Shown in pieces: positions 11,078-23,624 of a DNA stretch of 64,000 bases. How positions within the stretch are numbered: position 1 is the stretch's first letter; every line of letters begins with the position of its first letter. Source of the DNA: Glebionis coronaria (taxonomy: Eukaryota; Streptophyta; Magnoliopsida; Asterales; Asteraceae); contig JANFOE010000054.1 of assembly GCA_025667525.1 (NCBI GenBank), forward strand, positions 558,001-622,000. Direction: 5' to 3'. Made by a program: the position numbers and the translations under genes. The notes under the pieces were generated by a model that was not told the origin of the DNA, did not search any database, and was given only the letters and a program-made list of their open reading frames with translations.

Positions 11078-12587
11078 TTAATTCAAGGGAAATATGGAGA
11101 GGGATGGAATCATCTCATGAGAGATGTCCTCTCCATAGTACAACTTAACCCGTTGGCCATTCACCTTAAAGTTGGGCCCATTTGGTTAGGATAACTCAAT
11201 GGTGCCATAAGGGAGGACTTGGGCCACGGTGAATGGACGGGACCAACGGCTCTTAAGTTTACCCGAAAAGATTTTCAACCGAGAGTTAAAAAGTAAAACT
11301 TGATCACCAACATGGAACTCTCAGTTTTTTAATCTTGGAATCATGAATGAGCTTAGTCTTCTCCTTGTAGATTAATGAATTTTCATAAGCCTCATTCCTA
11401 ACTTCATTGAGTTCATTGAGTTGGATTTTCCTATGATCACCGGCTTTGTTTATGTCAAAATTAGCCCATTTCAAGGCCCAATAAGCCTTATGCTCCAACT
11501 CAATAGGGAGGTGGCACGCGTTTCTGTACACAAGGCGATAAGGGGTACAACCTATAGGTGTCTTATAAGCGGTACAGAAAGCCCACAAAGCATCATCTAA
11601 TTTATCAACCCATGAGGCACGATGCTCTCCCACGGTTCGCTCTAAGATTCTCTTAAGACCACGGTTGGAAACCTCGGCTTGTCCATTAGTTTGTGGATGA
11701 TACGCGGTGGAAAGTCGGTGATTGACACCATACTTAGCCATGACTCGTGCGAATTGATCATTGCAAAAATGAGTCCCGCGATCACTAATAATAGCACGAG
11801 GCACACCGAATCGAGCAAACAATTGTTTCAAGAAGTTAACAACCACCCTTTCATCGTTAGTAGGTAAAGCCTTTGCTTCAACCCATTTTGATACGTAGTC
11901 AACGGCTACGAGGATGTACTTGTTTCCTTTGGATGATGGAAATGGCCCCATAAAGTCGATGCCCCATACGTCAAAGATTTCACACTCTTGGATGAAATTT
12001 TGAGGCATCTCATCTTTATGTGTGATCTTGCCTTGTCTTTGGCAAGCATCACAATGCTTAAACATTTCATGTGCATCATGATAAATGGTGGGCCAATAGA
12101 ATCCGTAGTCGAAAACTTTTTTAGCGGTGTAATTAGGACCAAAGTGACCACCGGTGGGTCCTTTATGGCATGCTTCAAGGATTTGTAAAGCCGCCGGCCC
12201 AACAACACATCTACGAATGATTAAATCCGCACATTGCTTGAAAAGATAAGGGTCGTCCCAATAGTACGTTTTAACGTCATTGAAGAATTTTTTCTTTTGT
12301 TGGGACGATAACCCTTCGATAAGAACACCACCCGCCAAATAGTTTGCAATGTCCGCAAACCATGGGGTATCATCAAGATTGGAATTAATGGACATTAAGG
12401 TCTCAAGGGGAAAAGATTCATTAATCTCTTGATTTGGAGATTCCCCTTGATAAGGATCCTCAAGTCTACTAAGATGATCCGCGGCTAGGTTTTCCGCTCC
12501 TTTTTTATCACGAATTTCGATTTTATATTCTTGTAGGAGCAAAACCCAACGAAGGAGTCTCGGTTTAGAATCTTGCTTGGTCAACAA
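11078..12587 (-). pseudogene. RNase H end and integrase of element 2
   Basis: Follows an in-frame TAA at 12585-12587 that replaces a Tyr codon in the RNase H segment. A long open stretch to about 11325 encodes ADHLSRLE, the HHCC zinc finger ([11 protein letters not shown] ... [10 protein letters not shown]) and all three DDE residues, in [20 protein letters not shown] and [13 protein letters not shown] frameshift near 11325 then moves the C-terminal domain ([13 protein letters not shown]) to another frame. There a CAA-to-TAA change gives a stop at 11186-11188. The natural stop, by comparison with element 1, is 11078-11080. The integrase core itself looks intact. Confidence 0.88.
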
Positions 12588-12998
12588 TTATTTCAAGGCG
12601 GAATGGTCGGTGTAAACGATGGTGGTGGAAAGCACAAGATAGGGGCGGGATTTCTCAAAAGCATACACTACGGCTAAAAGCTCTTTTTGGGTAGTGGTAT
12701 AATGCAATTGAGCCCCCGTCATTGTCTTACTAGCATAATGAATGGGTTGGAAATGTTTGTTAACTCGTTGACCTAAAACCGCTCCTACCGCGAAATCACT
12801 AGCATCGCACATGAGCTCGAAAGGTAACTCCCAATTTGGAGAGACTAAGACCGGTGCCTTAGTTAATTTACCTTTAAGAAGTTCGAAAGAGTCGAGACAT
12901 TCTTGAGAGAAGATGAAAGGAGCATCCTTTTCTAAGAGATGAGTCATTGGACGAGCTATTTTCGAGAAATCTTGGATGAAACGTCGATAAAATCCCAT
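12585..12998 (-). pseudogene. RT connection and RNase H of element 2
   Basis: Open segment from [12 protein letters not shown] through [23 protein letters not shown] and QKELLAVVYA, ending at the TAA 12585-12587. It is displaced in frame from the upstream gag-RT segment by two small deletions relative to element 1, one near 13117 (about 5 bp) and one near 13005 (about 2 bp). The Met at its start is simply the first available and has no biological meaning. RNase H would degrade the RNA strand during reverse transcription; here it could be made only as a fragment. Confidence 0.85.
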
Positions 12999-13099
12999 GG
13001 CCTAAAATACTTCTAACTCCTTTGACGGTGGTAGGTGGAGGTAACTTAGCAATGACGTCAACTTTAGCACGGTCTACTTCGATACCGGCTTTGGAAATT

Positions 13100-16000
13100 T
13101 TATGACCGAGGACGATGCCTTCTTATGAAATGGAATTTTTCCCAATAAAGAACGAGACGAGTGTCTTCACACCGTTTAAGCATACGTTCTAAATTAGCAA
13201 GGCAAGAAGAGAAAGAATCACCATAAACCGAGAAATTGTCCATAAAGACTTCCATAGTTTCTTCAACCATGTCATGAAATATCGCCATCATACACCTTTG
13301 GAAAGTCCCGGGAGCATTGCATAAGCCGAAAGGCATTCTTTTGTAAGCAAATGTTCCATAGGGACAAGTGAATGTGGTTTTCTCTTGGTCTTTTGGATCG
13401 ATAGGGATTTGAAAATATCCGGAAAAACCATCTAAGAAGAAATAGAAATCATTACCCGCTAAACGCTCGAGCATTTGATCCATGAAAGGAAGAGGGAAAT
13501 GATCCTTACGAGTGGCATCATTGAGCTTACGATAGTCGATGCAAACTCGCCAACCCGTTACGAGTCGAGTAGGAATCAACTCGTTGTTTTGATTGGGAAC
13601 AACGGTGATTCCGCCTTTCCTAGGCACACATTGGACGGCACTAACCCATGGCGAATCCGAGATAGGGTAAATCATTCCGGCATCTAGAAGTTTGATAACT
13701 TCTTTCTTAATGACTTCATGAAGTTTTGGATTAACCCTTCTTTGATTTTGGATTGCGGGTTTAAAGTCATCTTCCATGAGAATTTTATGAGTACAAAAAT
13801 TAGGATCAATTCCGCGGATGTCGGAGATTTTCCAAGCAATTGCTTTCTTATGATTCTTAATCACATCGATAAGTCGGGATTTTTCATCTTCTTTTAAGTC
13901 CTTAGCAATAATGACGGTTAACTTATTATCCTCCTCTAAGAAAACGTACTCTAAATGAGACGGTAAATCCTTAAGCTCTAAATCCGGTGGATTTTCGGTG
14001 GAAGGCTTAGTCAAATTAGGATCATCGTTTGTAACTTCCTTAGGAGTAGGTGGAGAAATATGGTCCTCATTGAGAAGTCTCTCAATGGTACGAATGTCTT
14101 CTTCCCAATCGGTGGGAGAATCGTCATATTTTAGATCCACATCCCCTAAAATTGCTTCAAATTCTTGTAAAAGAAAGTCACTTTCTCCAAATGGAGTCAA
14201 TGAAGGAGCAATAGAAGCTACGGTCTCAACATGAGGTAATGGAGAAATCCCGCTCTTACAAGTCTCGTGAAAATGTTCTTCGCATGCTTCGTCGAGCACA
14301 TCGATGTAATTTACGGATTCGGGCTCATCGGGAAGTATGGAAAGTTTATCCATGTTAAAGACGATTTTATCATCCCCGACCCTCATGATAAGCTCACCTG
14401 CGGCTACATCAATCAATGTACGCCCGGTTCTCAAGAAGGGTCGTCCCATAATTAAGGGAACACGGGGATCCATCTCATAGTCGACTATAACGAAGTCGGC
14501 GGGAAAAGTGAATTTGTCGACTCCTACAAAAACATCCTCGGCTATCCCCACCGGATAAGCAACCGTACGGTTAGCTAATTCCAATGTCATACGAGTGGGG
14601 ACTAGCTCGGGTAAATATAATTGTTTCCACACGGACAATGGCATAAGATTGATACTCGCTCCGAGATCCGCCAAAGCCATACAATTCTCAACACCCGGAA
14701 AATTACAAGGAATAAGGAATCGACCGGGATCTCCTAACTTAACCGGTAATTTTCTCAAAAGAACCGCGGAACAATTCTCATTCAATTGGGTATTGGCAAT
14801 ATCGAGCAATTTTTCCTTATCACTTAAAAGGTCCTTAAACATCTTAGCGTACTTAGGCATGTGAGCGAGCGCCTCGACAAAGGGGATATTAAAATTCAAT
14901 TGTTTGAACATTTTTAGGAAGTTCGAAACTTGAATATCATCCTTATTCTTCAATTTCTCTTTCCACAACCTTGAGGGATAAGGTATATTGGGTTGAGATG
15001 AAGGCTTTGGAGTGGATTGCTCACTCACATCCTTTGGTGGAGGAGGAGTAGAAATGGAAGGGGAAGGAATCGGTTTGGGAACCGAAGGTGTGGTAGAAAA
15101 TTTAGGTATCGGTGGAACATAAGGTGTAGACGAAGGCATAACGGGTAGTATGTCACAAGTAGAAGAAGAAGGAGGTTGGGTAGAAGAAGAAGGTATCTCG
15201 GGTCCTTGGTTAGGTGGGGGATAGGAAGGTTCTACGGTGGTCTTACCACTCCTAGTAGTGATAGCATTAACATTAGCCCTAGGATTGGTCACTGTGTTCG
15301 AAGGGAGGGCACCTTGGGGACGAAGGGTTTGAATCATAGTCAAAAATTTCTTATCGGTCGGTTCTTGCATCTCTCTCATAATTCGCTCATGGTCGGTTAA
15401 TTTTTGTAGAACCAAGTCCATTTGAGGATTATGCATGTTCATTTGATTGTACCCTTGATTAGGAAATCCTTGATTTGGAAAACCTTGGTTTTGATATTGA
15501 TTATAACCTTGATTAAATCCTTGATTATGATTATTGAACCCTTGGTTTTGCCCTTGAAAATTCGCTTGATTTTGATTAAAACCCCGTTGATTAGAATTTC
15601 CTTGAAAATTACGCCGTTGAGGACCTTGGTTCCTATTTTGGGCGGGTGGGGGTGGTCTTTGTGGTGCTACAAAACCCGGGGGAGACAAATAGTTATTAGA
15701 CTTGTAAGACAAATGGTTAACATCAACATTTGGTTTAAAATGAACCCGCTCATTTTCATTGTTGTTATAAGCATAATCTTCTTGTTGATTATTGTAAACC
15801 TTGTCACAATTAAAATATGAATGCGGTCCACCACGAGTCTCACACGTTTCACAAGTTTCTTTCATGGCATTAACTTGACCATTTAGGGCGTCGGTTTTTA
15901 GAGCAATTGATTCAATAAGAGATGTAAGCTTATCAATTCTCTTATCATTCTCACTATAACTAGCACTTGCCATAGTGACCCTAACACTCTTGGTTTTCAC

Positions 16001-16756
16001 TTTAGCCTTGTTTTTAATTATGGCCCAAGCCTCGTTCATCGATTTCACAAGAATATTGCCCCCCGCGGCACTATTAAGTGAGTCTTGGTCATTTAGAGTT
16101 AAACCATTGTAAAACGTATTAATTTGATGCACTTTAGTGAAACCGTGTCGTGGACATTTTCTTAAAAGCTCTTTAAATCGATCCCAAGACTCACTAAACG
16201 TTTCACCATATTGTTGTTCAAAGGTGATGATCTCATTCCTTAAAGAAGTGGTCCGTGATGGTGGGAAAAAGTAGTTTATGAACTTGGTCTCTAAGTCAAT
16301 CCATGTGGTAATACTTTGAGGTGGTTCCTTATCAAGCCAAATCCGGGCCTGTCCCTCGAGGGAAAAAGGAAAGAGTTGTAAACGAATGGCCTCTTGTGGC
16401 ACCCCATTGTATTTGACGGTGTTGGCTAATTGTATGAAACGTTTGATATGAGCGTGTGGGTCATCATTAGTACGGCCTAAAAATGGTGTAGCGGAAACCA
16501 TTTGAATAAAACCCGTTTGAAGTTCAAAATTATTAACTCCAATATCCGGTACCACAATCGCATCATCGTTTCCTTCAACGTGAGATTGTAGAATCTCAAT
16601 CATTGGTCGATTATCCGTTGCCATCGTGTTGTTCAAAGCTCGATTCTCGGGATCGGCTTTAATGACGGTCTTTTTGTTTTTCTTCTTCTTCTTTTTAGAA
16701 GAATTAGAAGTATTTGGTACACCAATCGGTATGTATGTACGCGCGCGAGTGCGCAT
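13100..16756 (-). pseudogene. Gag, protease and reverse transcriptase (palm) of element 2
   Basis: The longest reading frame in the window (1218 codons), starting MRTRARTYIP after a ~750-bp leader. Residues ~95-235 are a retrotransposon Gag domain with PFSLEGQARIWLD, KFINYFFPPSRTT and ESWDRFKELLRKCPRHG. Residues ~370-435 are an Asn/Gln/Gly-rich repeat (QGFNQ, PNQGF). A Pro/Ser linker and the protease motif MALADLGAS (D at residue ~697) follow. RT begins near residue 1050; its active site reads FMDN at residues ~1171-1174, where element 1 has FMDD, so the second catalytic Asp is lost. The frame breaks near 13117. No CCHC zinc knuckle is obvious in Gag. Confidence 0.92.
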
Positions 16757-17485
16757 ACAATTAAAACTTGGAATGAGGTAGGTGACCTCGGTCGACTTTG
16801 AGAGGAAAAGGATTCTCCCTCTCGAGGTGCAATATGAAAAAGCTACAAAAATATATACTTAAATACTAATTGAGTTGGCAAACCAATAATCGGTCGTCCC
16901 TCTCAATATACGCACAAGCAAGCGGGGAAACGAGGTGGCACAAAGCACTTAAAAACATTTTTCCTTAGACGGCCTTTTATTGCGTGTCGCCTTATACCCA
17001 CCTTATAGTTTGTATATTTTGAGTTCAAACGTCTTACTAGTATTTATCTATTTTGCCCTTTTTTTCGTTATGGATGCGAATACAATAGTTAGGTGATGAA
17101 ATCCCAACTAAGGCTTATTTGAAAAGTAGGTAAATTAATGTTCTACGTAATATAATATAATAAATGAAAAATCTTTTTGTATTTTTTTAGAAAAATATAT
17201 ATTCACAAGAAAAATCGAAAGAAATCGAACTAAGAAAAATATCACTAATACGTAATATTTTTGGTGTAATACTTTTAGGAAAAAGTATTACTTTGTATTT
17301 TTTTTAAATTTTTTTGGTGCAAATCTTAGGAAAAAATTTACTTTTGTGATTTTTTTTTAATTTTTTTTTTGTATTTTTAAGTTTTTGATTTTTTTTTGTT
17401 TTTGATTTTGTTGCAAGAAAAATAACGTTCAAAGCGAACGGATCCCAAAATCCAAACGTCTCACGAAATCGTCAATCGTAACGAG
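16757..17485 (-). other. 5' leader of element 2
   Basis: About 730 bp between PBS and the gag Met codon, with no long reading frame. It holds T-rich tracts and the repeated 'aaaagtattac' / 'aaaaatttac' segments near 17270-17345. Packaging signals are expected here in this family, but none can be recognised by eye. Confidence 0.6.
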
Positions 17486-17504
17486 CGAAGCGGCAGCGGC
17501 GCCA
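17486..17504 (-). promoter_or_regulatory. Primer binding site of element 2, tRNA-Asp type
   Basis: Minus strand reads TGGCGCCGCTGCCGCTTCG six bases inside the right LTR. TGGCGCCG is the complement of the tRNA-Asp 3' end used by Athila elements; the similarity weakens after the first ~14 bases. It identifies the right LTR as the 5' LTR. Confidence 0.8.
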
Positions 17505-17510
17505 ATTTAA

Positions 17511-20234
17511 TGTTAGGATTTTTAGTCCAATTTAAGCAATTAATGTTTGTTTCCTCGACTCGACTCAAATTGATTTCCAATTAACGTAAGACTAACTTGT
17601 TCTTGGTAAAACGTATTTTTGGTATTTTTATAGTAAAATCTATTAAGTAAAAAACTATTTAATCTAATTGAAAAATCTATTTTATCTATTTTAATTAACT
17701 AAAACCTTTTTAAATTTTAAAACTAATTAAAATGATTAAAACAAATCTAATTTGAATTCAATAAACTAATTTTTAAACTATTTTTAACTATTTTGAAATT
17801 TAAATGAAATCTATTTAAAACTATTTAAACTTAATAAAACGAAATTGATATAAAACTTTTTAAATAAATTTAATAAAACTAAAAACATGTATTTAAACTA
17901 AATAACTAAAACTGCCAGATAGAAATTAACCTATATTAATTTAATGAAGCCTGATACTACACAAATAAGAGTCTAGAGCATTTGGTTATGGTGTATGTCT
18001 GCTAAGCTAAGGGTCACGAGTTCGAAACCCAGCGGAGACAACTTTTTACCTATTTATTATTTTGACTTTATTTTTTGGAACTTTGGAGTAAACATATCAA
18101 ATGGATCTGTCACCTTAACAAAGCAATATCAGCGAAAAGTAACAAACCAGATAAGCTATGACATATGACAAAAATAAGCAGATAAGTAAATTAAACAAAT
18201 AAGCACAAAAGGTTAAGCAAATAAGCAGAACCTAGATAAGCTAATAACTACACAAACCTAAGAGCAGTTAAGCACTAACAGCTAAACCAAATAAGCAAAA
18301 TAAGCAACATAAGCAATATAAGATTAACCACTCAAAACAAATATACTAACTAGAAGCAAACAGCAACCTATCAAAAGTGAATCAGACACCAGCCAAACCG
18401 AATGAGCACAAAGAAAATAAGCAGCTAAGCAGATTAATAATAATAAGCTACGATACCCGAACACTACTTAACAAAATAAACTAGATCCAAACAAACTGAA
18501 ATATCAGAAAAAAGCTAAATAAGCTTAGACCAACAAAACTTAATAAGCCACTAACCAAAATAAGCAGATCTAAAAACTCAAAACCCACACAGAAACGTAC
18601 CAAGCAGAATTATAAGCTAAATCGATTAAGCATACCAAGACTAACTTACTAATCAAGCAGATCCAAGCAGACTGATAAACTAATAAGAAGATTTAAAATT
18701 AACTAAAACTTAACAAGAATAAAAAAAAGAAATAAAACCTTTTGATGATTCCGTTGGGCAGTAGGTGGGCGCTGAACCCCCTATGAACCGAAATAAACCG
18801 AACAAAACACCACCGTTATTTACCCACCAAACATCATCATCACCATCTTCCTCGAACCATAAACAGTAACGAACCAATATTTTTTTTTATATAATTTCCC
18901 AGCAGGGGAAATTATTCCTACCCTTTTTAATTCAATAATTATTTAAATCAAAACAGATTTAAGATAAAAATGCAATAATATCAAACGAGACAAAGATTTA
19001 AGAAAATTAAAATTTCATTAATATTAATAAACTGATTACAATACTTTATAAAAAGAAATTACATTAAACCTAAAATCTATTTTTCAGAAAAATAAAAATT
19101 AAACTAAAAAGAAAAGGCATCTCAAAATTACAGATATGAGGGGTTTTTATAGGAGAAACCCTAGAAACCCTCTTGTGATTCTTCTTGAGTAAGCTATTAA
19201 ATCCTAACCGTCAAACACGTTTTTTTTCTTTCTCTCTCTTCTCTTCTTCATCTAACGGCTGAAGATACTTTTTCTTTCACTTGGATTGCCAGCATGGCAC
19301 TTTTGTGTTTGTTGTGCTAGTTTGAGGGTGATGTGGATCATTCTTATTGGATGAGGTAGTGGTGGAGAGGTGTGTGAGCCAATCAAAACAAAGGGATTTG
19401 CCATGTAGGATAGGACCAGTTTGTTGGATCTTCCGATTAACTTGGGGATTTAATCCCCAAGTGTGTGAATCACACACTTTGGGTAAAACCCCCAATTTTT
19501 GATGAGTAAATTATGTTCTAGGGTTTGGGAATAGTAAAAACTGAAGCTGTTGTTTTGGGAGAGAAAGAAGGAGGAGGTGGGTGGGTTTCTTGTTGTTAAC
19601 GAAATAAGTGAATGCGCGTGGGTAAAATAAAAGCGTTTTATTTAATGTGTGGGGTGAGTAGTGAGTAAGTTGAAACGTGTGTGAGAGTTTACTGGTCTCT
19701 TTGACCAAACCAAGTGAAAACTTTTCACTTAACCGTTTCTTGTTTGTGCAAATAATTGGGCTTGGCCCAATGATCCTTTCCATCCGGTTTGTTATTTAGC
19801 ATTATGGGCTTGGGCCCAATTTTGATGACAAAATCCGTTTATTTTGATAAAGGAAAAATGGTTATTGGGCTTTTAGGCCCAATACCCAAATGTGGGACCC
19901 ACTTGGCCCAAATGTCCTCCTTAAATTTAAATCCACTAAAACGAGCTCGATTTCGGCTTCCTTGATTGTTTCTTCAAAAACGTGTCGGTTTAGCCGGTTT
20001 TCGTGAACTTGGGCACACTTTTGGTCTTTGACTTTGTCTACGTCTCTTCTTGGACTTTTCTTCTACATTTGACCGTGAAATCCCGTGTTTTCTTTCCTTT
20101 TGATCTTTTGTACCTATTTTAACATAAAAACACAAAACCACGCGTAATTCCGACTATTACGATATAAAACACATGATTAGGTCTTGTTTTTCCTTGATTT
20201 TAGTGGCAAAAGGATAAGTGTTTACACACTTATT
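17511..20234 (-). repeat. 5' LTR of element 2 (2724 bp)
   Basis: Partner of 6405-9116, with a tRNA-like module at 17971-18039, a TATA box at 19144-19151 (minus) and a site II cluster at 19756-19915. It differs from the left copy by scattered substitutions and a tctattttatctattttaa duplication near 17680. Its outer end CTTATT is followed by the target duplication AGTAA. Confidence 0.93.
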
Positions 20235-23000
20235 AGTAAGAAGGATACATTTTCAAGCAAACAAGAAGAAAATCAAGCTTATTTGGATGAAAAAGACAAA
20301 GAAGTTTCAAAGATGACAAGACTTTGAAGATAAGGGACCTATCTTGACAACACTCCAAAGTTGAAGGACTAAAAGTGTAAATTTGTCAAAGTCAAGATGA
20401 AAGTCAAACATGGTCAACTCTTCAGTCAACCAAGCCAAAGGGTCAAATTAATCAATAATGCAAGTGGAAGTACCATTTATGCCAAAGAAATGAAGTTCAT
20501 AGCCTAAATTGTGAATCTGCCATACTTAAGGGGCTTAAATTGCCATTTTCCAAAGATTAAACAAGTTCAATCCGTGTGACATAGTCTCAACCAATGAGAA
20601 GGCAGAAAATTAAGCACATGGATTGCCAGCCAAGTTGCCACCTCACCTCTTGCATTAACTACGCCGCAATTAATTAAATAATCTCCACTATCCCATTTCA
20701 CCCAATCAGAGCAAGACACTCTATAATCCAATTATCCACTTTGGATAATAATCCGTGTGCTCACTCCTCGCCCAACCAGAAAGTGACACGTGGTCTTCTT
20801 CTTCAACAAAGAACCCAGACGTGATTTTGAGCTACACTAGATTTCAGAAAGAGTTATCTACATGAAAGTTGATCGTTTTTTAGAGAGGATTACATTGGAT
20901 ACAACCAATTAAGCTCAAACTTAATAGATCAAAAATCCCCAATTCTTGAAGAACATGAGGATGAACATTTAGCAACTTAGTGACACGTGGCAAAAATCAA
21001 ATGGTTGGAACACGTCATCAACTCCAAAACTTCCTCACAATTTGTCTATAAATAGGATTGTAATCTCTCATTTTCAAAAGTAGTTAATGTGTGTAAATTT
21101 CACACACATCTCCATTCTCTCTCATTCCTAGTTCTAGTTAGTTAGCTCAACCAACTCAAGAGTCTGACAAGCTCTTGAGTTAGTTAGCTTAGTTGTAACT
21201 ACCTTACCTGCTTAGTAACAAACTTCATTCCTAAATCAATAAAATTCACATTCATCTTCTTCAGTTACTGTTCATACCTGCAATTCTGTTATCCTTGTGT
21301 TGATGTTAGCTTATTATGATCACAAATGATCATAATTAGCTAAGTTTTGAATTCTTGAAGCTGTTATAGTGTTCTGTTCATCCAGTACTGACCTTTGTTG
21401 ATTTTGAAGCTTAAAGGTTCAAAGATGGAGATTATGCTGATTGTAGCAGGTTGAGTAGATTGTTGATAGTGTTAAGGTGGTGGTTAACACTATCTAGGTG
21501 GCTCAACGCCAACCTACTCCATCAGAGGAGGCTTATGCTTCAAGGTTTAACACTTCTGAGTTCTTGTTCCACTAAATAGCATTGCCTGCTCAATTCCTAG
21601 TTTAGCTTGATTGTTTGCATGATCAAATGTGCCTAGATTGAATTTGAACTGAATTTTGAAGTTTGAGTAGCTTAATTGTAGCTTAATACTTGTTCATTAG
21701 CTTAATACTAGTTCCTGTCATCATTTTATCAGCAATTTTAGCTTACTAGTTCATATTGAGTTCTAGTCTGTGTAACTGTTTGTTATTGGTTTATTTGCAC
21801 TTCATTTAAGTAGTCAAACTTAGTCTGATATAATTTTTCTACTAGTTCAACCAATTGCCTTGTTTCATTTCATGAAAGTTTGTTAGAAATCACTTAACTA
21901 GTGTTTAGGATTAGGATTCAATTTGAGTTCAAGTGTTGGAAATTGGTTAAGTTTTGTTCATTTTCAGTCATTAAGTCATAATAAACCAAGTTTGGTAGTT
22001 TTCAAATCAATTCTTAAGTCAACAAGGCAATTGGCACAAAAAATAGTTTGGGTCAGTTTTCAATTCACTAGTTCATAAAAAGTTCTTGATTTCAATCACT
22101 TAGCATTTCTTTGTTTTTGGATGAAATTGTATGAAACCAGTTCTAATCTTTCACTTAACATCTGAACTTTTAGCTTTTCAGGGAAATTATACAGTTTTCT
22201 GAAACAAGGTAGAAATAAGCAAATCATTAAGTTGCTGAGATAAGTCAAGTTTTTGTAATATTGTGCTTAATCTGTTTTCTAATATCTCCATTTCCACTTC
22301 AGAAACTTCCCAATTTTCTTTCATATTTTCATTTAGAAAGTGTTCCTGAGTAAGTTTGGAAATTTTCAGCTTTTTGAAAAAGTTGGTCAACGTTGGTCAA
22401 ATAAGCTTGATTTAGCTTATTTCCATTTTCTGAATTCATTACTGGACCATTTTCAATTTAAAAGACATTTCTTGCCTCTTATGGCTTGATTAACAAGTTT
22501 TGATAAGAAAATTAAATTGTGCATGTTCAGCTTATCAGATAGCTTAATTGTGGCTTATTAGGATTTGCTTATTTGAGTTTTACTAAGTTTCAGACTTATT
22601 CCTTTTACAAGCCTAGGTAATTTTGGATTTTAAGCATTTTGCAAGTTACTAGAGCTTATTTGGTTCACTAGATTGCTTAAACGAGCTTATTACTTGTCTT
22701 AGCCCGTTTTTGATGAAGTTTCACATTTAATTGCATTTTGGCCCCTCAAGTGTTTAACTGTTTTCATTAAAGGGTAAACTTGCACTAATCTAGGGTTTGC
22801 ACTAATTCAGTCCTTGTATTTTCAAAACTTCACATTTTCAGTTAATCAGTTTTACATCTTGTTACATTTTGGTTATTAGTTTGTCACATTTGCATAATTA
22901 GTCCTTGTAGTTAACTGATTTACATTTCAAGCACATTAGTTTCAATATTTTACTTTTTTAGCACTTAAATTTCATAGTTTTACATTTTTGTCTTTACTTG
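20235..23000 (+). repeat. Remainder of the element 1 3' LTR (right end uncertain)
   Basis: Begins with the duplicated AGTAA and continues the LTR interrupted at 6404. A TATA box (ctataaatagg) lies at 21045-21055, and an AATAAA at 21237-21242 could serve polyadenylation. The downstream part (21300-22700) is T-rich with many GCTTATT/GCTTAAT motifs, like the U5 of element 2. No partner LTR is in the window, so the end is a guess between about 22.9 and 23.3 kb. Confidence 0.6.
21045..21055 (+). promoter_or_regulatory. TATA box of the element 1 LTR
   Basis: ctataaatagg in a relatively GC-richer context, with transcribed-looking sequence and AATAAA ~190 bp downstream. The match to the plant TATA consensus is good; activity is inferred. 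Confidence 0.5.
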
Positions 23001-23624
23001 AATAAAATTTGGTAATTGACTAATTGTTTTACGGTTACGTAGTTAATATTTTTTCAACTTTTTACTTGATTGATCAATTAGACATAGAAAATCCAAATAA
23101 CCCTACCAACCAAAAAAGATTATAAACCCGATTTTGTTAGGACTTCCAATTGGTTAAGAACTGAGAAAACGAACTTCAATTATACACAATTTCAAATCGA
23201 AAGTCGGTTTTAATTGAAAACTTGGTTAACTTTATTGAGGAGTAACCTGACGACTTGACAAAATCAATCAAATAAAAAAACCCATTAAGATTCTATTTTT
23301 GCACCTTAGAACAAAGGAAACGGTGAGCCATGAAAGTGGTGTCATAGCCAAAAAGTGGTGTCACGTAAGCAAAATAGACTATGCAAGAGAAATGTTATAA
23401 CGCCACTTTTTATAAAGAGTGGTGATAGAGTATTTTTGGTACCATAAAAAGTATATAACCTTTAAATTCTAAAAAAAAAGATGAAAACCCACCGCGTGGG
23501 CTGGTGGCCACGACGCAAGGCCCTTGACGCCAACTAACGAAATCCTGTTTCGGTTGCTTTAACGCCTCGGAGATATATTGAGACAAAAAAAATATCGATG
23601 CATGTGTCACCTATATTTTTTTGT
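23000..23624. other. Unassigned AT-rich stretch
   Basis: Between the likely LTR end and duplicated unit A. It contains repeats of 'aaagtggtgtca' and a complementary 'gccactttttataaagagtggtg' (23320-23425), perhaps a MITE remnant. No gene is seen. Confidence 0.4.

Larger units (their letters stand above)
6405..20234 (-). mobile_element. Complete Athila-like Ty3/gypsy retrotransposon 2 (minus strand)
   Basis: 13.8-kb element with two nearly identical LTRs (6405-9116 and 17511-20234), an Asp-tRNA-type PBS next to the right LTR and a polypurine tract next to the left LTR, so it reads leftward. The flanking AGTAA at 6400-6404 and 20235-20239 is a 5-bp target duplication, as expected for Ty3/gypsy. 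It inserted into the 3' LTR of element 1 in opposite orientation. Gag-pol is damaged, but the LTRs differ at only scattered sites plus a 12-bp duplication near 17685, so it is clearly younger than element 1. Confidence 0.95.

Noticed and set aside
13475..15820. Plus-strand frames opposite the gag-pol of element 2
   Set aside because: Antisense shadows of a strongly coding minus strand.
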